A stretch of DNA of 64,000 nucleotides from Herbaspirillum sp. (GCA_028291765.1 JAQGNR010000203.1:21285-85284), one strand, 5' to 3'. Counted from the stretch's first letter, positions 8,275 through 18,264 are shown. Numbers and translations are program-made. The notes: generated by a model from the letters alone, not told the origin.

Positions 8275-10080
8275 ATGTCCGGTTCTAATGTGGTCTCAAA
8301 GGCGAAACTTGGCCGCAGACAATTGCTTAAACTCGGCGCCGTCAGTGCCGGCGCCGGTTTACTGGTAAATACCTTATCGCCCGCTGCCGCACGCGGCGGA
8401 AGCGACGATAGCGGAGGCGGAGGCGGAGGCGGAAGCGGAAGCGGAAGCGGAAGCGGAAGCGGAGGCGGAGGCGGAGGCGGCGATTCGCGCACCGGCAGCC
8501 CTTTCACTACACCGTTTGTCGAGGTTCTGCCGGTTTATCAGCCAAAACAGCCGGTGGCGGCGCTCAATCCACCGGCACAAGAGACGCCCGGTCCTGCAGA
8601 ATGCGGGCGTCCGCCGCACCAGCGATGGGCGGAGTTCCCGGCCAAAAAAGTGTACGAACTGCATGTGAAAGAGGCGTTGCATTCGTTTCATCGCGAATTG
8701 CCGACGCAACCGATCTGGGGATATGACGGGATATTGCCCGGTCCTACCTTTATGGCTCACTATCATGAGCCGATTATCGTGCGAATATTCAACGAGTTGC
8801 CGCAAAATCACATCGGCTTCGGCTCGCCGGAAATCACCACGCATCTGCACAACCTGCACGACGGATCGGAAAGCGACGGTTTCACCGGCGATTACTATAG
8901 CCCGAGAAAATTCGGTCCTACCATGACAGGGCCGGGAAATTACAAAGATCATTTGTATTCGAACTGCCTTGCGGGGTATGACGCGTTCCATGCAACCCAG
9001 GGCGACCATCGCGAGGCGCTGGGCACGCTCTGGTATCACGATCATCGTCTGGATTTTACGGCGCCCAATGTCTACAAGGGGCTAGCGGGATTTTATCTGC
9101 TGTTCGACGAGCTCGATTCCGGAGACGAGAAAGATCCGAATCCGAATGCGCTGCGCTTGCCTAGCGGCGTGGGCGTGTACGACATTCCATTGATATTTCA
9201 CGACAAGCTGTTCGATGCAAAAGGAATGCTGACGTTTGATTCGTTCAACTCGGATGGCATCCTCGGCGATAAATTCTGCGTCAACGGCAAGGTCCAGCCC
9301 TTGTTCGAAGTGGAGCGCCGAAAATATCGTTTTCGTCTGCTCGACGGCGGCCCATCGCGGTTCTATGAATTTTATTTGAGCTACAAGGGCGCCGACCAAC
9401 CCTTTACCTACATCTCCAACGACGGCAACTTGCTGCCGGCGCCGCTGACAATGAGCAAGGTAAGACTTGGCGTAGCCGAACGCGCCGATATCATCATCGA
9501 TTTTTCTAAATATCCGATCGGCAGTCAACTGTTCCTGGTCAATAAACTGGAACAAACAAACGGCCGCGGCCCGACCGGCAAGATCCTCACGCCCGGCACG
9601 CAGATCCTGCGCTTCGACGTGAAATCCAATCCGAAAGTGCCGGACGTGAGCCAAGTACCCGCAACCTTGCGCGCACTGCCCGACATTCCTTCCGCCGCCG
9701 ATATAAAAAAATTGTTCACGCGGGTCTGGGAATTCGATCGCTCCAATGGGGGCTGGACAGTCAACGGCCAACTGTTCGATGTTTTGACGGCGTCCGCCAC
9801 GCCCAAGCGCGGAACGGAAGAAGTGTGGGTGTTGCGCGGCAAAGGCGATTGGACGCATCCGATCCATATTCACTTCGAGGAAGGCCGCATCTTGTCGCGC
9901 AACGGCGTGCCGCCGCCACCCCATGAGCGTGGTCGCAAGGACGTATATCCGATTAGTCCGGGAGAGGAGTTGCGACTCTATATCCGATTCAGGGATTACA
10001 CGGGAAAGTACATGATGCACTGTCATAACCTGATCCATGAAGACCACGCAATGATGATTCGCTGGGATATCTTGCCCTGA
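8275..10080 (+). CDS. Tat-exported multicopper oxidase (CotA/bilirubin oxidase type)
   Basis: 601 residues. A twin-arginine signal (GRRQLLKLGAVSAGAG, from about residue 13) is followed by a Gly/Ser hexamer-repeat linker (about 46-69). All four copper motifs are present: HLH near residue 190, WYHDH near 253-257, HPIHIH near 528, and HCHNLIHEDHAMM from about 582, the last giving the type 1 cysteine and a methionine ligand. It should therefore be a complete three-domain enzyme that couples oxidation of a metal or phenolic substrate to oxygen reduction, folded with copper before export. The SCO gene follows 49 bases later. Relatives include CotA, bilirubin oxidase and the PHS synthase; some oxidise Mn(II). 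The real substrate is unknown. Confidence 0.93.
   Translation: MSGSNVVSKAKLGRRQLLKLGAVSAGAGLLVNTLSPAAARGGSDDSGGGGGGGSGSGSGSGSGGGGGGGDSRTGSPFTTPFVEVLPVYQPKQPVAALNPPAQETPGPAECGRPPHQRWAEFPAKKVYELHVKEALHSFHRELPTQPIWGYDGILPGPTFMAHYHEPIIVRIFNELPQNHIGFGSPEITTHLHNLHDGSESDGFTGDYYSPRKFGPTMTGPGNYKDHLYSNCLAGYDAFHATQGDHREALGTLWYHDHRLDFTAPNVYKGLAGFYLLFDELDSGDEKDPNPNALRLPSGVGVYDIPLIFHDKLFDAKGMLTFDSFNSDGILGDKFCVNGKVQPLFEVERRKYRFRLLDGGPSRFYEFYLSYKGADQPFTYISNDGNLLPAPLTMSKVRLGVAERADIIIDFSKYPIGSQLFLVNKLEQTNGRGPTGKILTPGTQILRFDVKSNPKVPDVSQVPATLRALPDIPSAADIKKLFTRVWEFDRSNGGWTVNGQLFDVLTASATPKRGTEEVWVLRGKGDWTHPIHIHFEEGRILSRNGVPPPPHERGRKDVYPISPGEELRLYIRFRDYTGKYMMHCHNLIHEDHAMMIRWDILP
8410..8481 (+). repeat. In-frame hexanucleotide repeat (GGAGGC/GGAAGC)
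   Basis: About a dozen tandem six-base units alternate between GGAGGC and GGAAGC, encoding Gly-Gly and Gly-Ser pairs in the linker just after the Tat signal of the oxidase. Slippage here would lengthen or shorten the linker without shifting the frame. Confidence 0.9.
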
Positions 10081-10129
10081 GCCGCGGCAAGCGTTCGGCA
10101 TCTTCCAATTCGAAATCGGAGCAGAAAAC

Positions 10130-10729
10130 ATGAACACCAAGCGCGCAATTTTGAAGGCCCTTTGCGGAGTGGCCTTGTATCCCGCAGTAGCATCGGCCCG
10201 CGTTGCCGGTGTTGCCGGCGTTAACGCAGCACCGGGGCCGCGGGCCGGTTATTTCCCGAATGCGGAATTCGTCGATCAGAACAACCGCAAAGTCAGGTTC
10301 TACGACGACATCATCAGAGGCAAGCTGGTTGTCATCAATATGATGTACACCGTATGCAGCGGCATCTGTCCGTCCAACACTGCCAACTTGCTGACCGTGC
10401 AAAAGGCATTGGGCCAACGGGTCGGCCGCGACATCCATATGGTCTCGATTTCCCTGCAGCCCGAGTTCGATTCGCCGGCTGCGCTGCTGGCCTATGCAAA
10501 AAAATACGACGTGCAACCGGGCTGGACATTCCTGACCGGAAAACGCGCGGACATGGAAGTGGTGCGCCGCAAGTTGGGTTTCTATGACACGGACCCGATA
10601 GAGGATGGCAAATTGGCGCGGCATACAGGCATGGTCAGTATCGGGAACGAGCGAATCGACCGATGGTGCATGCAGCCGTCGCTGTCGGCCACTCACCAGC
10701 TTGTGAAATCGATACTCGACATGACTTGA
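10130..10729 (+). CDS. SCO1/SenC-family copper chaperone
   Basis: 199 residues: a signal peptide or anchor at the N-terminus, then a thioredoxin-like SCO domain. The copper ligands are seen as the CxxxC motif CSGIC (C76 and C80) and the distal histidine near residue 165 in ARHTGM. SCO proteins deliver copper to cuproenzymes such as cytochrome oxidase. Here, directly downstream of a multicopper oxidase (gap 49 bases, GGAG ribosome site), maturation of that oxidase or its partners is the more likely job. A second SCO protein is at 20969-21589. Bacillus mnx operons also carry a SCO-like gene (mnxC), from memory. Confidence 0.88.
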   Translation: MNTKRAILKALCGVALYPAVASARVAGVAGVNAAPGPRAGYFPNAEFVDQNNRKVRFYDDIIRGKLVVINMMYTVCSGICPSNTANLLTVQKALGQRVGRDIHMVSISLQPEFDSPAALLAYAKKYDVQPGWTFLTGKRADMEVVRRKLGFYDTDPIEDGKLARHTGMVSIGNERIDRWCMQPSLSATHQLVKSILDMT

Positions 10730-10916
10730 GGTCGCTATTGGCGAGCGCCCCGGTCTATTGAAACGAACGTCTTATCGTGGAAATCGGAGGTCTTTTTTAT
10801 GTTGAGTATTCAGGCAATGAGGAGCATCGGGCAATAGGCAATAGGCAGTGGAAGGGGCGAGCCGGGCGGCGTTGCCCCCGCTTTAAATCGAACCATGGTG
10901 GTGAGGGAGAAAGATC

Positions 10917-13442
10917 ATGTGGAATTCAATGGAAACGTCAACCGGAAGCGGCGGTTTTGGTGTCTCGCGTCATAGAACCGGATCAGCACGCAGATTCAAT
11001 CTGGTGCGCGGGCTCGCGTTACTGCTGCTGATGATGATTTTGCAGTTGTGCTGGCTCAACGGCGCTAGGGCCCAACTCCCGCCGGCGGGCACACCGTCGC
11101 AATTCGACCTGGACGGATTTTTGCAGGAGGCCACGTTGAATGCGCCGAACCCAAGCGCGATCACCGGTGGCAAACTGAAGGTCAACGGTCACGTCGTGAT
11201 CGTACCCGACAATACCATCGTGATCCTGCCGGCCAATGCGCTTACCTGGCAGGAATTGTTCATGCAGGCGCCGCCGCCATATACCGGCGTTGCGACCGGA
11301 ATGGCGATGGCGGACTCGCCGGCGCCGCTGACCACCTATGAGGCGCATGTGATAGGCAACCGGGTCGGCGATACCTACATTGCCGGGTTGATCTACCTGT
11401 CGCAGCAGGATTTGAATGCGGGTGCGGGATATATCAATCGGATCGACTATGCTACCGGCGATATCTATGTCGGCGGCACACTCAACGTCAGCAGCACAGG
11501 CGTGCCGCTGAACACACTTGATCTCAGCAATCCCGGCACGCGCGTGCGCATCAACGATCCGAGCGGAAAATTCGGTCGCGCGGCATCGCCCGATCAGCGC
11601 TTCACGCTCGATCCCGATAATCCGACTATTCGCAGCGTCACAGGTTTTCCGATGTGCCTGCCTCGCACTGATCCGACCGATGCAGCAGCCACTCCCGATG
11701 CCTTATGCCCAGAAGGAAACAGGCCAAAAGACATTACCGGAAATTTTGTGACTTCGTTTACGACGCCGGCTCCCGCTACCATCGCCGCCGGGCAGTTGCC
11801 CGATCCGCGCATCATGGCGCCTTTTGAGCTGGGCGATTACGTTACTTATGCCGGAACCCTGTTTACTGGCGCAGGCTCGAGCGGTCCCTATCCCGTCGGA
11901 AGCGCCGGCACTTACATTTCCGCGCACACAATCACCGACAACGTCGCGATCTATACCAGCCCAGGCACTGATCCGGCCTATGTCGCGGTCGAGGTGACCA
12001 TCATCGGCACCGGCGGTTTGACCGTGCTCGGTGCGGGAGAGGCGGTCATACGCACCCGCTTCGAGGGGATGGCGACCGATACGAGTCGCAATATCCATCT
12101 TTATGGTATCGACATCAACGCAGCTGACGGCACAACCACCGATCGCGACTGGGGTGTAGTCGGCGTCGATCCCGGCGCGCCGACCGGCGCTGTCAAAGGA
12201 CGCTGGCGTTTCCGGCCTCCATGCACAGCCACAACGGCAACTGTGAAAGCCTGCAAGCCACCGCTGGCCGGCACTTTCCTCCCGCCTACACGCGAAGTGC
12301 GAGCCGTGATCGAAGGTGCATGGACACCGGCGACGAATCCAACGACTACCGGCGGCGCGAACGGTCTGATCGCCGGTCAATACCATGCGCCTATTCTCGA
12401 ATACATTTTCCCTGAAAATGTTCCGGGAACACCGCCGCCTCCGAATAATTTCGAAACGATCGCTTTCCTGGCTCAAGGCGGCTATACGTCGGCGGCAGGC
12501 ACACGTGTAGGCCAACTCAACCCATGGCCCGGCAAGCAAGCGCCGGGTACCTGCGCCGCGCCGACCGCCAGTGCCGGGACCGCCTTTAACGTTGCTTCCG
12601 GGGCGACGAATGTGCCGCTGTCAGGCAGCGCTACAGGCACGGGGCCGTTCACCTATGCCTGGACCGCAGTGTCGCCGGCTACTACGGTAATCACGAATCC
12701 GACTTCGGCCAATGCGACTTTCAATGCGCTGACGATCGCCGCCGGCCAGCCTTCGCAAACCATGGTGTTCAGCCTGACCGTGACCGGTTGCAACAGCCAG
12801 ACGTCGACGTCCACCGTAACCGTGACGGTTCTCCCTCCGCAGCAGGCCGTGCCGGTGCTTAATCCAATTGCGCCGCAAACGGTCGGATCGGGTGCGCCGG
12901 TCACCTTGACGGCAAGCGGGACCGGTTCATCTGCGCTCACCTATACCTGGACCCAAACCAGCGGACCTGCGCAGACGTTCACTCAACAGCCGGCGGGCGG
13001 CCCGACAATTCGTTTTACCCGCACGCTGCCGTTGGGGCAATTGACCAACGATGTGCTGGTGTTCTCGGTTGTCGGAACCGCTATCGGCGGGGCCACTTCA
13101 GCACCCGTGACCGCCACAGTAACGGTGAGACCGGTCGCGGACAGTATCACCGTAACGGTCGCCGAATACCGTACTACGAAGCAGCGGCTCGACATTACGG
13201 CGACCTCGTCCATCATCAGTCCTAACGTGGTCCTGACGCTGCAGCCGTACAAAACTGTTTCGGGAACGATATTCGACCCGGCGCTTATCGGCAACACCTT
13301 TACCAATACTGGTGGCGGCGTATACACGATGGTACTGGTGGGTGCGCCGGAACCGGCAATACCGCCTGCGACGCCGTTGGTCATCAAATCCAGTTTGGGA
13401 GGAACCAGTAGCTCAACCGCGCTGACGCGCATAAGAAACTGA
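10917..13442 (+). CDS. Large secreted protein of unknown function, paralog 1
   Basis: 841 residues. A long basic N-region is followed by a hydrophobic core (LVRGLALLLLMMILQL) and a cleavage site after ARAQ, so it is exported. The first ~540 residues form an unfamiliar domain with conserved cores such as VNGHVVIVPDNTIVILPAN, GRWRFRPPC and VRAVIEGAWTP. The C-terminal third consists of PKD/Ig-like repeats (TYAWTAVSPATT, TYTWTQTSGPAQ). The same layout, with many identical stretches, is found in the 828-residue protein at 15731-18217. A good ribosome site precedes the ATG. No metal-binding motif is obvious. Between the two paralogs lies a diheme cytochrome, which suggests a shared extracellular role. 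Confidence 0.8.
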   Translation: MWNSMETSTGSGGFGVSRHRTGSARRFNLVRGLALLLLMMILQLCWLNGARAQLPPAGTPSQFDLDGFLQEATLNAPNPSAITGGKLKVNGHVVIVPDNTIVILPANALTWQELFMQAPPPYTGVATGMAMADSPAPLTTYEAHVIGNRVGDTYIAGLIYLSQQDLNAGAGYINRIDYATGDIYVGGTLNVSSTGVPLNTLDLSNPGTRVRINDPSGKFGRAASPDQRFTLDPDNPTIRSVTGFPMCLPRTDPTDAAATPDALCPEGNRPKDITGNFVTSFTTPAPATIAAGQLPDPRIMAPFELGDYVTYAGTLFTGAGSSGPYPVGSAGTYISAHTITDNVAIYTSPGTDPAYVAVEVTIIGTGGLTVLGAGEAVIRTRFEGMATDTSRNIHLYGIDINAADGTTTDRDWGVVGVDPGAPTGAVKGRWRFRPPCTATTATVKACKPPLAGTFLPPTREVRAVIEGAWTPATNPTTTGGANGLIAGQYHAPILEYIFPENVPGTPPPPNNFETIAFLAQGGYTSAAGTRVGQLNPWPGKQAPGTCAAPTASAGTAFNVASGATNVPLSGSATGTGPFTYAWTAVSPATTVITNPTSANATFNALTIAAGQPSQTMVFSLTVTGCNSQTSTSTVTVTVLPPQQAVPVLNPIAPQTVGSGAPVTLTASGTGSSALTYTWTQTSGPAQTFTQQPAGGPTIRFTRTLPLGQLTNDVLVFSVVGTAIGGATSAPVTATVTVRPVADSITVTVAEYRTTKQRLDITATSSIISPNVVLTLQPYKTVSGTIFDPALIGNTFTNTGGGVYTMVLVGAPEPAIPPATPLVIKSSLGGTSSSTALTRIRN

Positions 13443-13458
13443 TGCAGGCAATGGCGTA

Positions 13459-13493
13459 CCGGCCGGAACGCGTCAGCATTGCGCTCCGGCCGG
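13459..13493. other. GC-rich inverted repeat between two genes
   Basis: CCGGCCGGA (13459-13467) pairs with TCCGGCCGG (13485-13493), with partial extra pairing in the loop. It sits just after the stop of the first paralog. No T-run follows, so it could be a weak terminator or an mRNA-stabilising hairpin. Confidence 0.4.
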
Positions 13494-13566
13494 AACGTCA
13501 ACCGCTTCTTCATAAAAACGTGTAACAAGCCCATTTGCAAAATTAAAGGCTTGACTGGGGAACGAC

Positions 13567-15669
13567 ATGACGAACAAATTTAGGCGTGGGGCTGGGGAAG
13601 TAGTGTCGAAATGGCTACAAGCGAAAGACGGCCCGAATCTTCCAAGGCAATCCAATTGCAATGCGGCGCGCCGCGGCATTGCACGTTGGGGAAGATGCGG
13701 TGCAATCGTTTTGATAATCGGCCTTCAAATTGCGTCGGTACATATTCTGTATGCTCAGTCAGGGTCGCCGATTCTGCCGATACAACGACCGCTGGGCGCG
13801 CTCAAGAACGTGCCCGTTCCAGGGCCGAGCGATCAGGAACTGGCCGAATTCGTACGGGATAAAAAGGCGGCTATCCAACTCGGCAAGGCGCTGTTCTGGG
13901 ATGCCAAGGTCGGCAGCGACAATCGCACTGCTTGCGCCACCTGTCACTTTCATGCCGGCGCCGACAGTCGCATCACAAATCAGATCAACCCCGGCCTGTT
14001 GTCGGGCGATCGCACGTTTCAGACGGGTGGGGCGCAAGCCGGCCCCAACTACACATTACGCGCAGCGGATTTTCCGTTTACCAAGCACGCGCTGCTCGAT
14101 GACTCAACCACCATCATCAGCGACATGAACGATGTCGTTTCCTCTCAAGGCGTTTTCACGACACAGTTCGAAAACGTGTCGCCGAATGCAAAGCCGGACG
14201 ACTGCACCAATGTGCAGGATTCGGTCTTTCACGGCGGTAGCGGATTCAACATCAATGGCGTCAACACGCGACGCGTCGAGCCGCGCAACACGCCAAGCGT
14301 CATCAACGCGGTATTCAATTTTCGAAATTTCTGGGACGGACGCGGCAACAACATGTTTAACGGCGGCGATCCCTTCGGGTTACGCAATGTCCAGCCGCTT
14401 GCATGGAAGCTCGTCAACGGCATGTTGAGAAATGTTCCGGTGGCGCTGCCGTCGTCATCGCTGGCTTCGCAGGCTGTCGGCCCGCCAATGAGCGGCAACG
14501 AAATGAGCTGCCAGGGCCGGGCCTATATCGATCTGGCGAAAAAGCTGCTGGCCCAGAAATTACTGGCCGACCAGGTCATTTCGCCGAGCGATAGCGTCTT
14601 GGGCGAATTCGCGGTTCGCCCGCCTCTCTATAGCGCATTGGTAATGAAAGCCTTCCGTCAGGAGTACTGGATGGCGGCATCGCCGATCAACGTACCCGGA
14701 TCGCTCGTGAATATCTTTAAGTCGATGGATCTGGGTAAACTCCGCGAAGACGGCAAGCGCGCGCGGTCGAATCTGGTGATGAGTCAAATGGAATCCAATT
14801 TCGCGCTGTTCTTCGGGATTGCGATTCAGATGTATGAAGCCACGCTGATTTCCGACGATACGCCGTTCGATCGTTTCGCCGCAGGCGACCGCACCGCATT
14901 GAACACGCAGCAGATCCGCGGACTCCAGATATTCGAGGATAAGGGGCGCTGCGTAACCTGCCACAGCGGACCGGAATTAACAGGTGCGGCATTCAGCAAT
15001 TTGAGTACGCAGCGGGTCGAGCGGATGATCATGGGAGATGGTGCGGCCGCCATTTACGATACCGGGTTCTACAACATCGGCGTGCGGCCGACCCAGGAAG
15101 ACCTGGGGGTCGGCGGCAGCGATCCGTTTGGAAATCCCTTGTCCGAAACGCGCATGGTGGCGCTGGGGAAGACCGCGCAACTCGGCAATAATTTCGGCGA
15201 TGGCAGCACACCGATATTCCCCGGCGGTGAGCGCATCGTCGTTGACGGCGCCTTCAAGACGCCAAGCTTACGCAATGTGGAATTCACAGGTCCTTACTTC
15301 CACAACGGCGGTAAAGCGACGTTGATGCAGGTGGTCGATTTTTATAATCGCGGCAGCGACTTCGGCAATGCCAATCGCGACAATTTCGACTTCAATATTG
15401 TGCCGCTGGGGCTGACCCAGTTGGAGAAGGAGGACCTGGTCGCCTTCTTGCTGTCGCTGTCCGACGACCGGGTGCGTTTTCGCAAGGCGCCATTCGATCA
15501 TCCGTCCATTTGCGTGCCGAACGGGCATCTCGGAGGCTCGACCGCCGTCGCGCAAAACGGCAAAACCGGCGCGGCAATCGACCTGATGAACTGCGTGCCG
15601 GAAGTCGGGGCCAAAGGCGCCAAAGCGGGACTGCAAACCTTTCTGGAATTAAGTCCGTTCAAACACTGA
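13567..15669 (+). CDS. MauG/cytochrome c peroxidase-like diheme protein
   Basis: 700 residues, longer than typical diheme peroxidases (about 330-450). Export is through an unusually late signal segment near residues 58-75 (AIVLIIGLQIASVHILYAQ). Two CxxCH heme sites are visible: CATCH at 123-127 and CVTCH at 462-466. The C-terminal part has the family pattern FKTPSLRNVEFTGPYFHNG followed by VVDFYNRGSDF. The ~340 residues between the hemes hold a large insertion. Such proteins reduce peroxide or carry out oxidations through high-valent hemes in the periplasm or outside. Its place between two paralogous secreted proteins hints at a complex or a sequential reaction. An earlier in-frame start region makes the exact N-terminus uncertain. 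Confidence 0.88.
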   Translation: MTNKFRRGAGEVVSKWLQAKDGPNLPRQSNCNAARRGIARWGRCGAIVLIIGLQIASVHILYAQSGSPILPIQRPLGALKNVPVPGPSDQELAEFVRDKKAAIQLGKALFWDAKVGSDNRTACATCHFHAGADSRITNQINPGLLSGDRTFQTGGAQAGPNYTLRAADFPFTKHALLDDSTTIISDMNDVVSSQGVFTTQFENVSPNAKPDDCTNVQDSVFHGGSGFNINGVNTRRVEPRNTPSVINAVFNFRNFWDGRGNNMFNGGDPFGLRNVQPLAWKLVNGMLRNVPVALPSSSLASQAVGPPMSGNEMSCQGRAYIDLAKKLLAQKLLADQVISPSDSVLGEFAVRPPLYSALVMKAFRQEYWMAASPINVPGSLVNIFKSMDLGKLREDGKRARSNLVMSQMESNFALFFGIAIQMYEATLISDDTPFDRFAAGDRTALNTQQIRGLQIFEDKGRCVTCHSGPELTGAAFSNLSTQRVERMIMGDGAAAIYDTGFYNIGVRPTQEDLGVGGSDPFGNPLSETRMVALGKTAQLGNNFGDGSTPIFPGGERIVVDGAFKTPSLRNVEFTGPYFHNGGKATLMQVVDFYNRGSDFGNANRDNFDFNIVPLGLTQLEKEDLVAFLLSLSDDRVRFRKAPFDHPSICVPNGHLGGSTAVAQNGKTGAAIDLMNCVPEVGAKGAKAGLQTFLELSPFKH

Positions 15670-15730
15670 GGCGCAACGAAGAAGCTGCGTCAGCAGCACT
15701 GATTGACTGTTAAAAACAAAGGGGCAGAGC

Positions 15731-18217
15731 ATGTCACGCACATATAAAGCATTCTCGGGAATTATGCATTCCTCGCACGATAACGAGCGGTTCCCGGACG
15801 GCCGACGCGCCGGTTGCGCGGGTCGCCGATGGTGGCTCCTGGTGCTGCTGCTTCAATTTTTTGTGGGGATGCATGCGCTGGCGCAGGCGCCGGCGCCGGG
15901 CGCCGATTCCCAGTTCGATGTCTTCGGTTTCATCCAGGAAGCAACCCTCGATCAGTGCGGCGATAGCTTATGCGGCGGGAAGATCAAGGTGAACGGTCAG
16001 ACCATTATCGTTCCAGCCAATACGATCGTGATCCTGCCGGCCAATGCGTTGACCTGGAAGGAGTTGTTTCTTCAGGCGCCGGCGCCTTACACCAACGTCG
16101 CTACCGGCATGGCGATGGCCGACAAGCCGGCTCCGCTGGCAACGTTTGACGTGCAGGTGAGCGGCAACCAGGTCAACGATGTCTTCATTGCGGGATTGGT
16201 TTTCATCTCGCAGCAGCAACTCAACAACGGCGCCGGCTATATCAACTATATAGACTACGCCAGTGGCGAGATGCGGGTCGGCGGCCGCTTGGTGCGCGAC
16301 GGCGGCGGCGTGCCGCAGAACACGCTCGATGTCACCCGGCCGGGTACACGTTTGCGTATCAACGACCCGGTCGGCCGTTTCTCCCGCGTGATGTCGCCCG
16401 ACCAGCGCTTCACGCTCGATGCGGACAATCCGACCGTACGCAGCACCACGGGTTTTCCGATGTGCCTGCCGCGCGTCGATCCGGGCCGGCAGGTCGAGGA
16501 TCCGGCCTGCCCGCAAGGCAATCGTCCGAAGGACATTACCGGACAGTTCGTCGGCAATTTTACGATGGCTGCGCCTGCGGCGCTGGCCGCCGGGCAGTTG
16601 CCCGATCCGCGCATCATGGCGCCGTTTGAAGTAGGCGACTACATCACTTATTCCGGCACGCTGGTCAGCGACAGCGGTTCGCAGGGGCCGTTCCCATCGA
16701 CCGATGCGACTTATATTTCGGCCCATACCGTGGTTGCCAATCTCGGTATTTATACCGCCCCGGGGGCCGATCCGGCGTATGTCGCGATCGACGTGAGCAT
16801 TCTGGGTAACGGCGGCGTCATAGTGCCGGCCAATATGGAAGCGGTGGTGCGCACCCGTTTCGAGGGCTTTTCGACAGATCCGAGCCGCGATATCCGTATA
16901 TACGGAATCGACGTCGCGCCGGACGGCTCGACCAGCGACCGCGCGTGGGGCATCGTCGGGGTCGATCCCGGCCCGCCGAACGGGACCGTCAAGGGGCGCT
17001 GGCGTTTCCGTCCACCTTGCACCGGCCTGGCGGCGACTTTCAGATTCTGCTTCGGGCCATTGGATGAAACGACTTTCCTGCCGGCCACGCGCGAGGTGCG
17101 GGCGGTGATCGACGGTGCATGGACCCCGGCCAATACAACCCGGGAAAAAAACGGCTTGTTGGCCGGGCAATACCACGCGCCCATCCTTACTTATCTATTT
17201 CAGGAGAGCTTTCCCGGCACGCCGACGCCGCCCATTAACTTTGCCACGGTGCCGTTCCTGGCCGCGGGCGGCTATAGCTCATCAACCGGCGTGGTGGCCG
17301 CCGCCCTCAAGCCGTGGCCCGGCTCGAACTCGCCGGCTACATGCACGCCGCCGCTGGCCAACGCCGGCAGCAATATTACAGTGGCGTCGGGGGCAAAAAA
17401 TGTTCCATTGGCCGGCAGCGCGAGCGGTACCGGCTCACTAAGCTACGAATGGATCGCGCCGGCGGGAATCGTGCTGTCGCCCTCCGCGACGGTGGCCAAC
17501 CCGACCTTCAATGCACCGAGCGTGGTGGCAAACAACACGTTCCTGTTCACATTGAACGTCACTGGTTGCAACGGTCAGAAATCCACGGCGTCGATGACCG
17601 TCACCGTCACTGCCGCGCAGTCGGCTACGCCGGTGATCACCCCCATCGCAGCACGGGTCGTGCCCTCCGGCACCAAGGTCACCCTGACCGCGGTCGGCAG
17701 CGGTGCTCATGCGCTTAGCTACACCTGGAGCCAAAGCAGCGGCCTGTCCCAGCCGTTTTCTCAGACTGCCGGGAGTGCAAGCATGAGCTTTACCCATACG
17801 CTGGCGTCGGGCAAAGTCACCAATGACGTACTGAGTTTCAATGTGGTCGCTACCGATACCGTCTCTCACGCGATATCGGCGCCGGTAACGGCAACCGTTA
17901 CGTTCACGCCGCTGCCTGACTTCGATACCATCACCATTGCGGATTACAGGGTATCGAGGCAGCGACTGGCCATCACGGCAACGTCGTCGGTCGTGAGTCC
18001 GAACGTCGTTCTGAGCTTAATGCCCTATCGGACCACGACCGGCGCGCTGTTCGATCCCGCGACCATCGGCAGCACGATGACAAACAACGGCGGCGGAAAC
18101 TACACGCTGACGCTTGTCGGCGTGCCGCAGCCGGGATTTACGCCTACACCGCTGACGGTGCAATCGAACATCGGCGGCACGAGCCCACCGACTGCATTGA
18201 CGAACGTACGCCCATAA
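15731..18217 (+). CDS. Large secreted protein of unknown function, paralog 2
   Basis: 828 residues with a signal segment WWLLVLLLQFFVGMHALAQ. It mirrors the protein at 10917-13442 along its whole length: VNGQTIIVPANTIVILPAN, ATGMAMADKPAP, FPMCLP, GRWRFRPPC, VRAVIDGAWTP, then Ig/PKD-like repeats and a C-terminal segment beginning ITIADYRVSRQRLAITATSS. Conserved cysteines accompany the FPMCLP and RFRPPC motifs and probably form disulfides. It follows the diheme cytochrome by 61 bases with a GGGG ribosome site. Tandem duplication followed by insertion of the cytochrome gene, or an ancestral three-gene unit, would both explain the arrangement. Function unknown. Confidence 0.8.
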   Translation: MSRTYKAFSGIMHSSHDNERFPDGRRAGCAGRRWWLLVLLLQFFVGMHALAQAPAPGADSQFDVFGFIQEATLDQCGDSLCGGKIKVNGQTIIVPANTIVILPANALTWKELFLQAPAPYTNVATGMAMADKPAPLATFDVQVSGNQVNDVFIAGLVFISQQQLNNGAGYINYIDYASGEMRVGGRLVRDGGGVPQNTLDVTRPGTRLRINDPVGRFSRVMSPDQRFTLDADNPTVRSTTGFPMCLPRVDPGRQVEDPACPQGNRPKDITGQFVGNFTMAAPAALAAGQLPDPRIMAPFEVGDYITYSGTLVSDSGSQGPFPSTDATYISAHTVVANLGIYTAPGADPAYVAIDVSILGNGGVIVPANMEAVVRTRFEGFSTDPSRDIRIYGIDVAPDGSTSDRAWGIVGVDPGPPNGTVKGRWRFRPPCTGLAATFRFCFGPLDETTFLPATREVRAVIDGAWTPANTTREKNGLLAGQYHAPILTYLFQESFPGTPTPPINFATVPFLAAGGYSSSTGVVAAALKPWPGSNSPATCTPPLANAGSNITVASGAKNVPLAGSASGTGSLSYEWIAPAGIVLSPSATVANPTFNAPSVVANNTFLFTLNVTGCNGQKSTASMTVTVTAAQSATPVITPIAARVVPSGTKVTLTAVGSGAHALSYTWSQSSGLSQPFSQTAGSASMSFTHTLASGKVTNDVLSFNVVATDTVSHAISAPVTATVTFTPLPDFDTITIADYRVSRQRLAITATSSVVSPNVVLSLMPYRTTTGALFDPATIGSTMTNNGGGNYTLTLVGVPQPGFTPTPLTVQSNIGGTSPPTALTNVRP

Positions 18218-18241
18218 GTCGGTCGCACGATAGGGCCGGGG

Positions 18242-18264
18242 GCCGGGGCGTGCTCCGCCCCGGC
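18242..18264 (+). terminator. Strong GC hairpin after the paralog-cytochrome operon
   Basis: GCCGGGGCG (18242-18250), loop TGCTC, CGCCCCGGC (18256-18264). The stem is perfect over nine pairs and lies 24 bases after a stop codon. The following T-run is weak (GTTCGTTTG), so termination may need Rho. Confidence 0.55.

Noticed and set aside
9082..10140. 352-codon minus-strand frame opposite the Tat oxidase
   Set aside because: The oxidase frame carries all copper motifs; the antisense product shows nothing recognisable.
15968..17176. 402-codon minus-strand frame opposite the second ~830-residue paralog
   Set aside because: The plus-strand frame aligns with its paralog along the full length, while the antisense frame has no motif.
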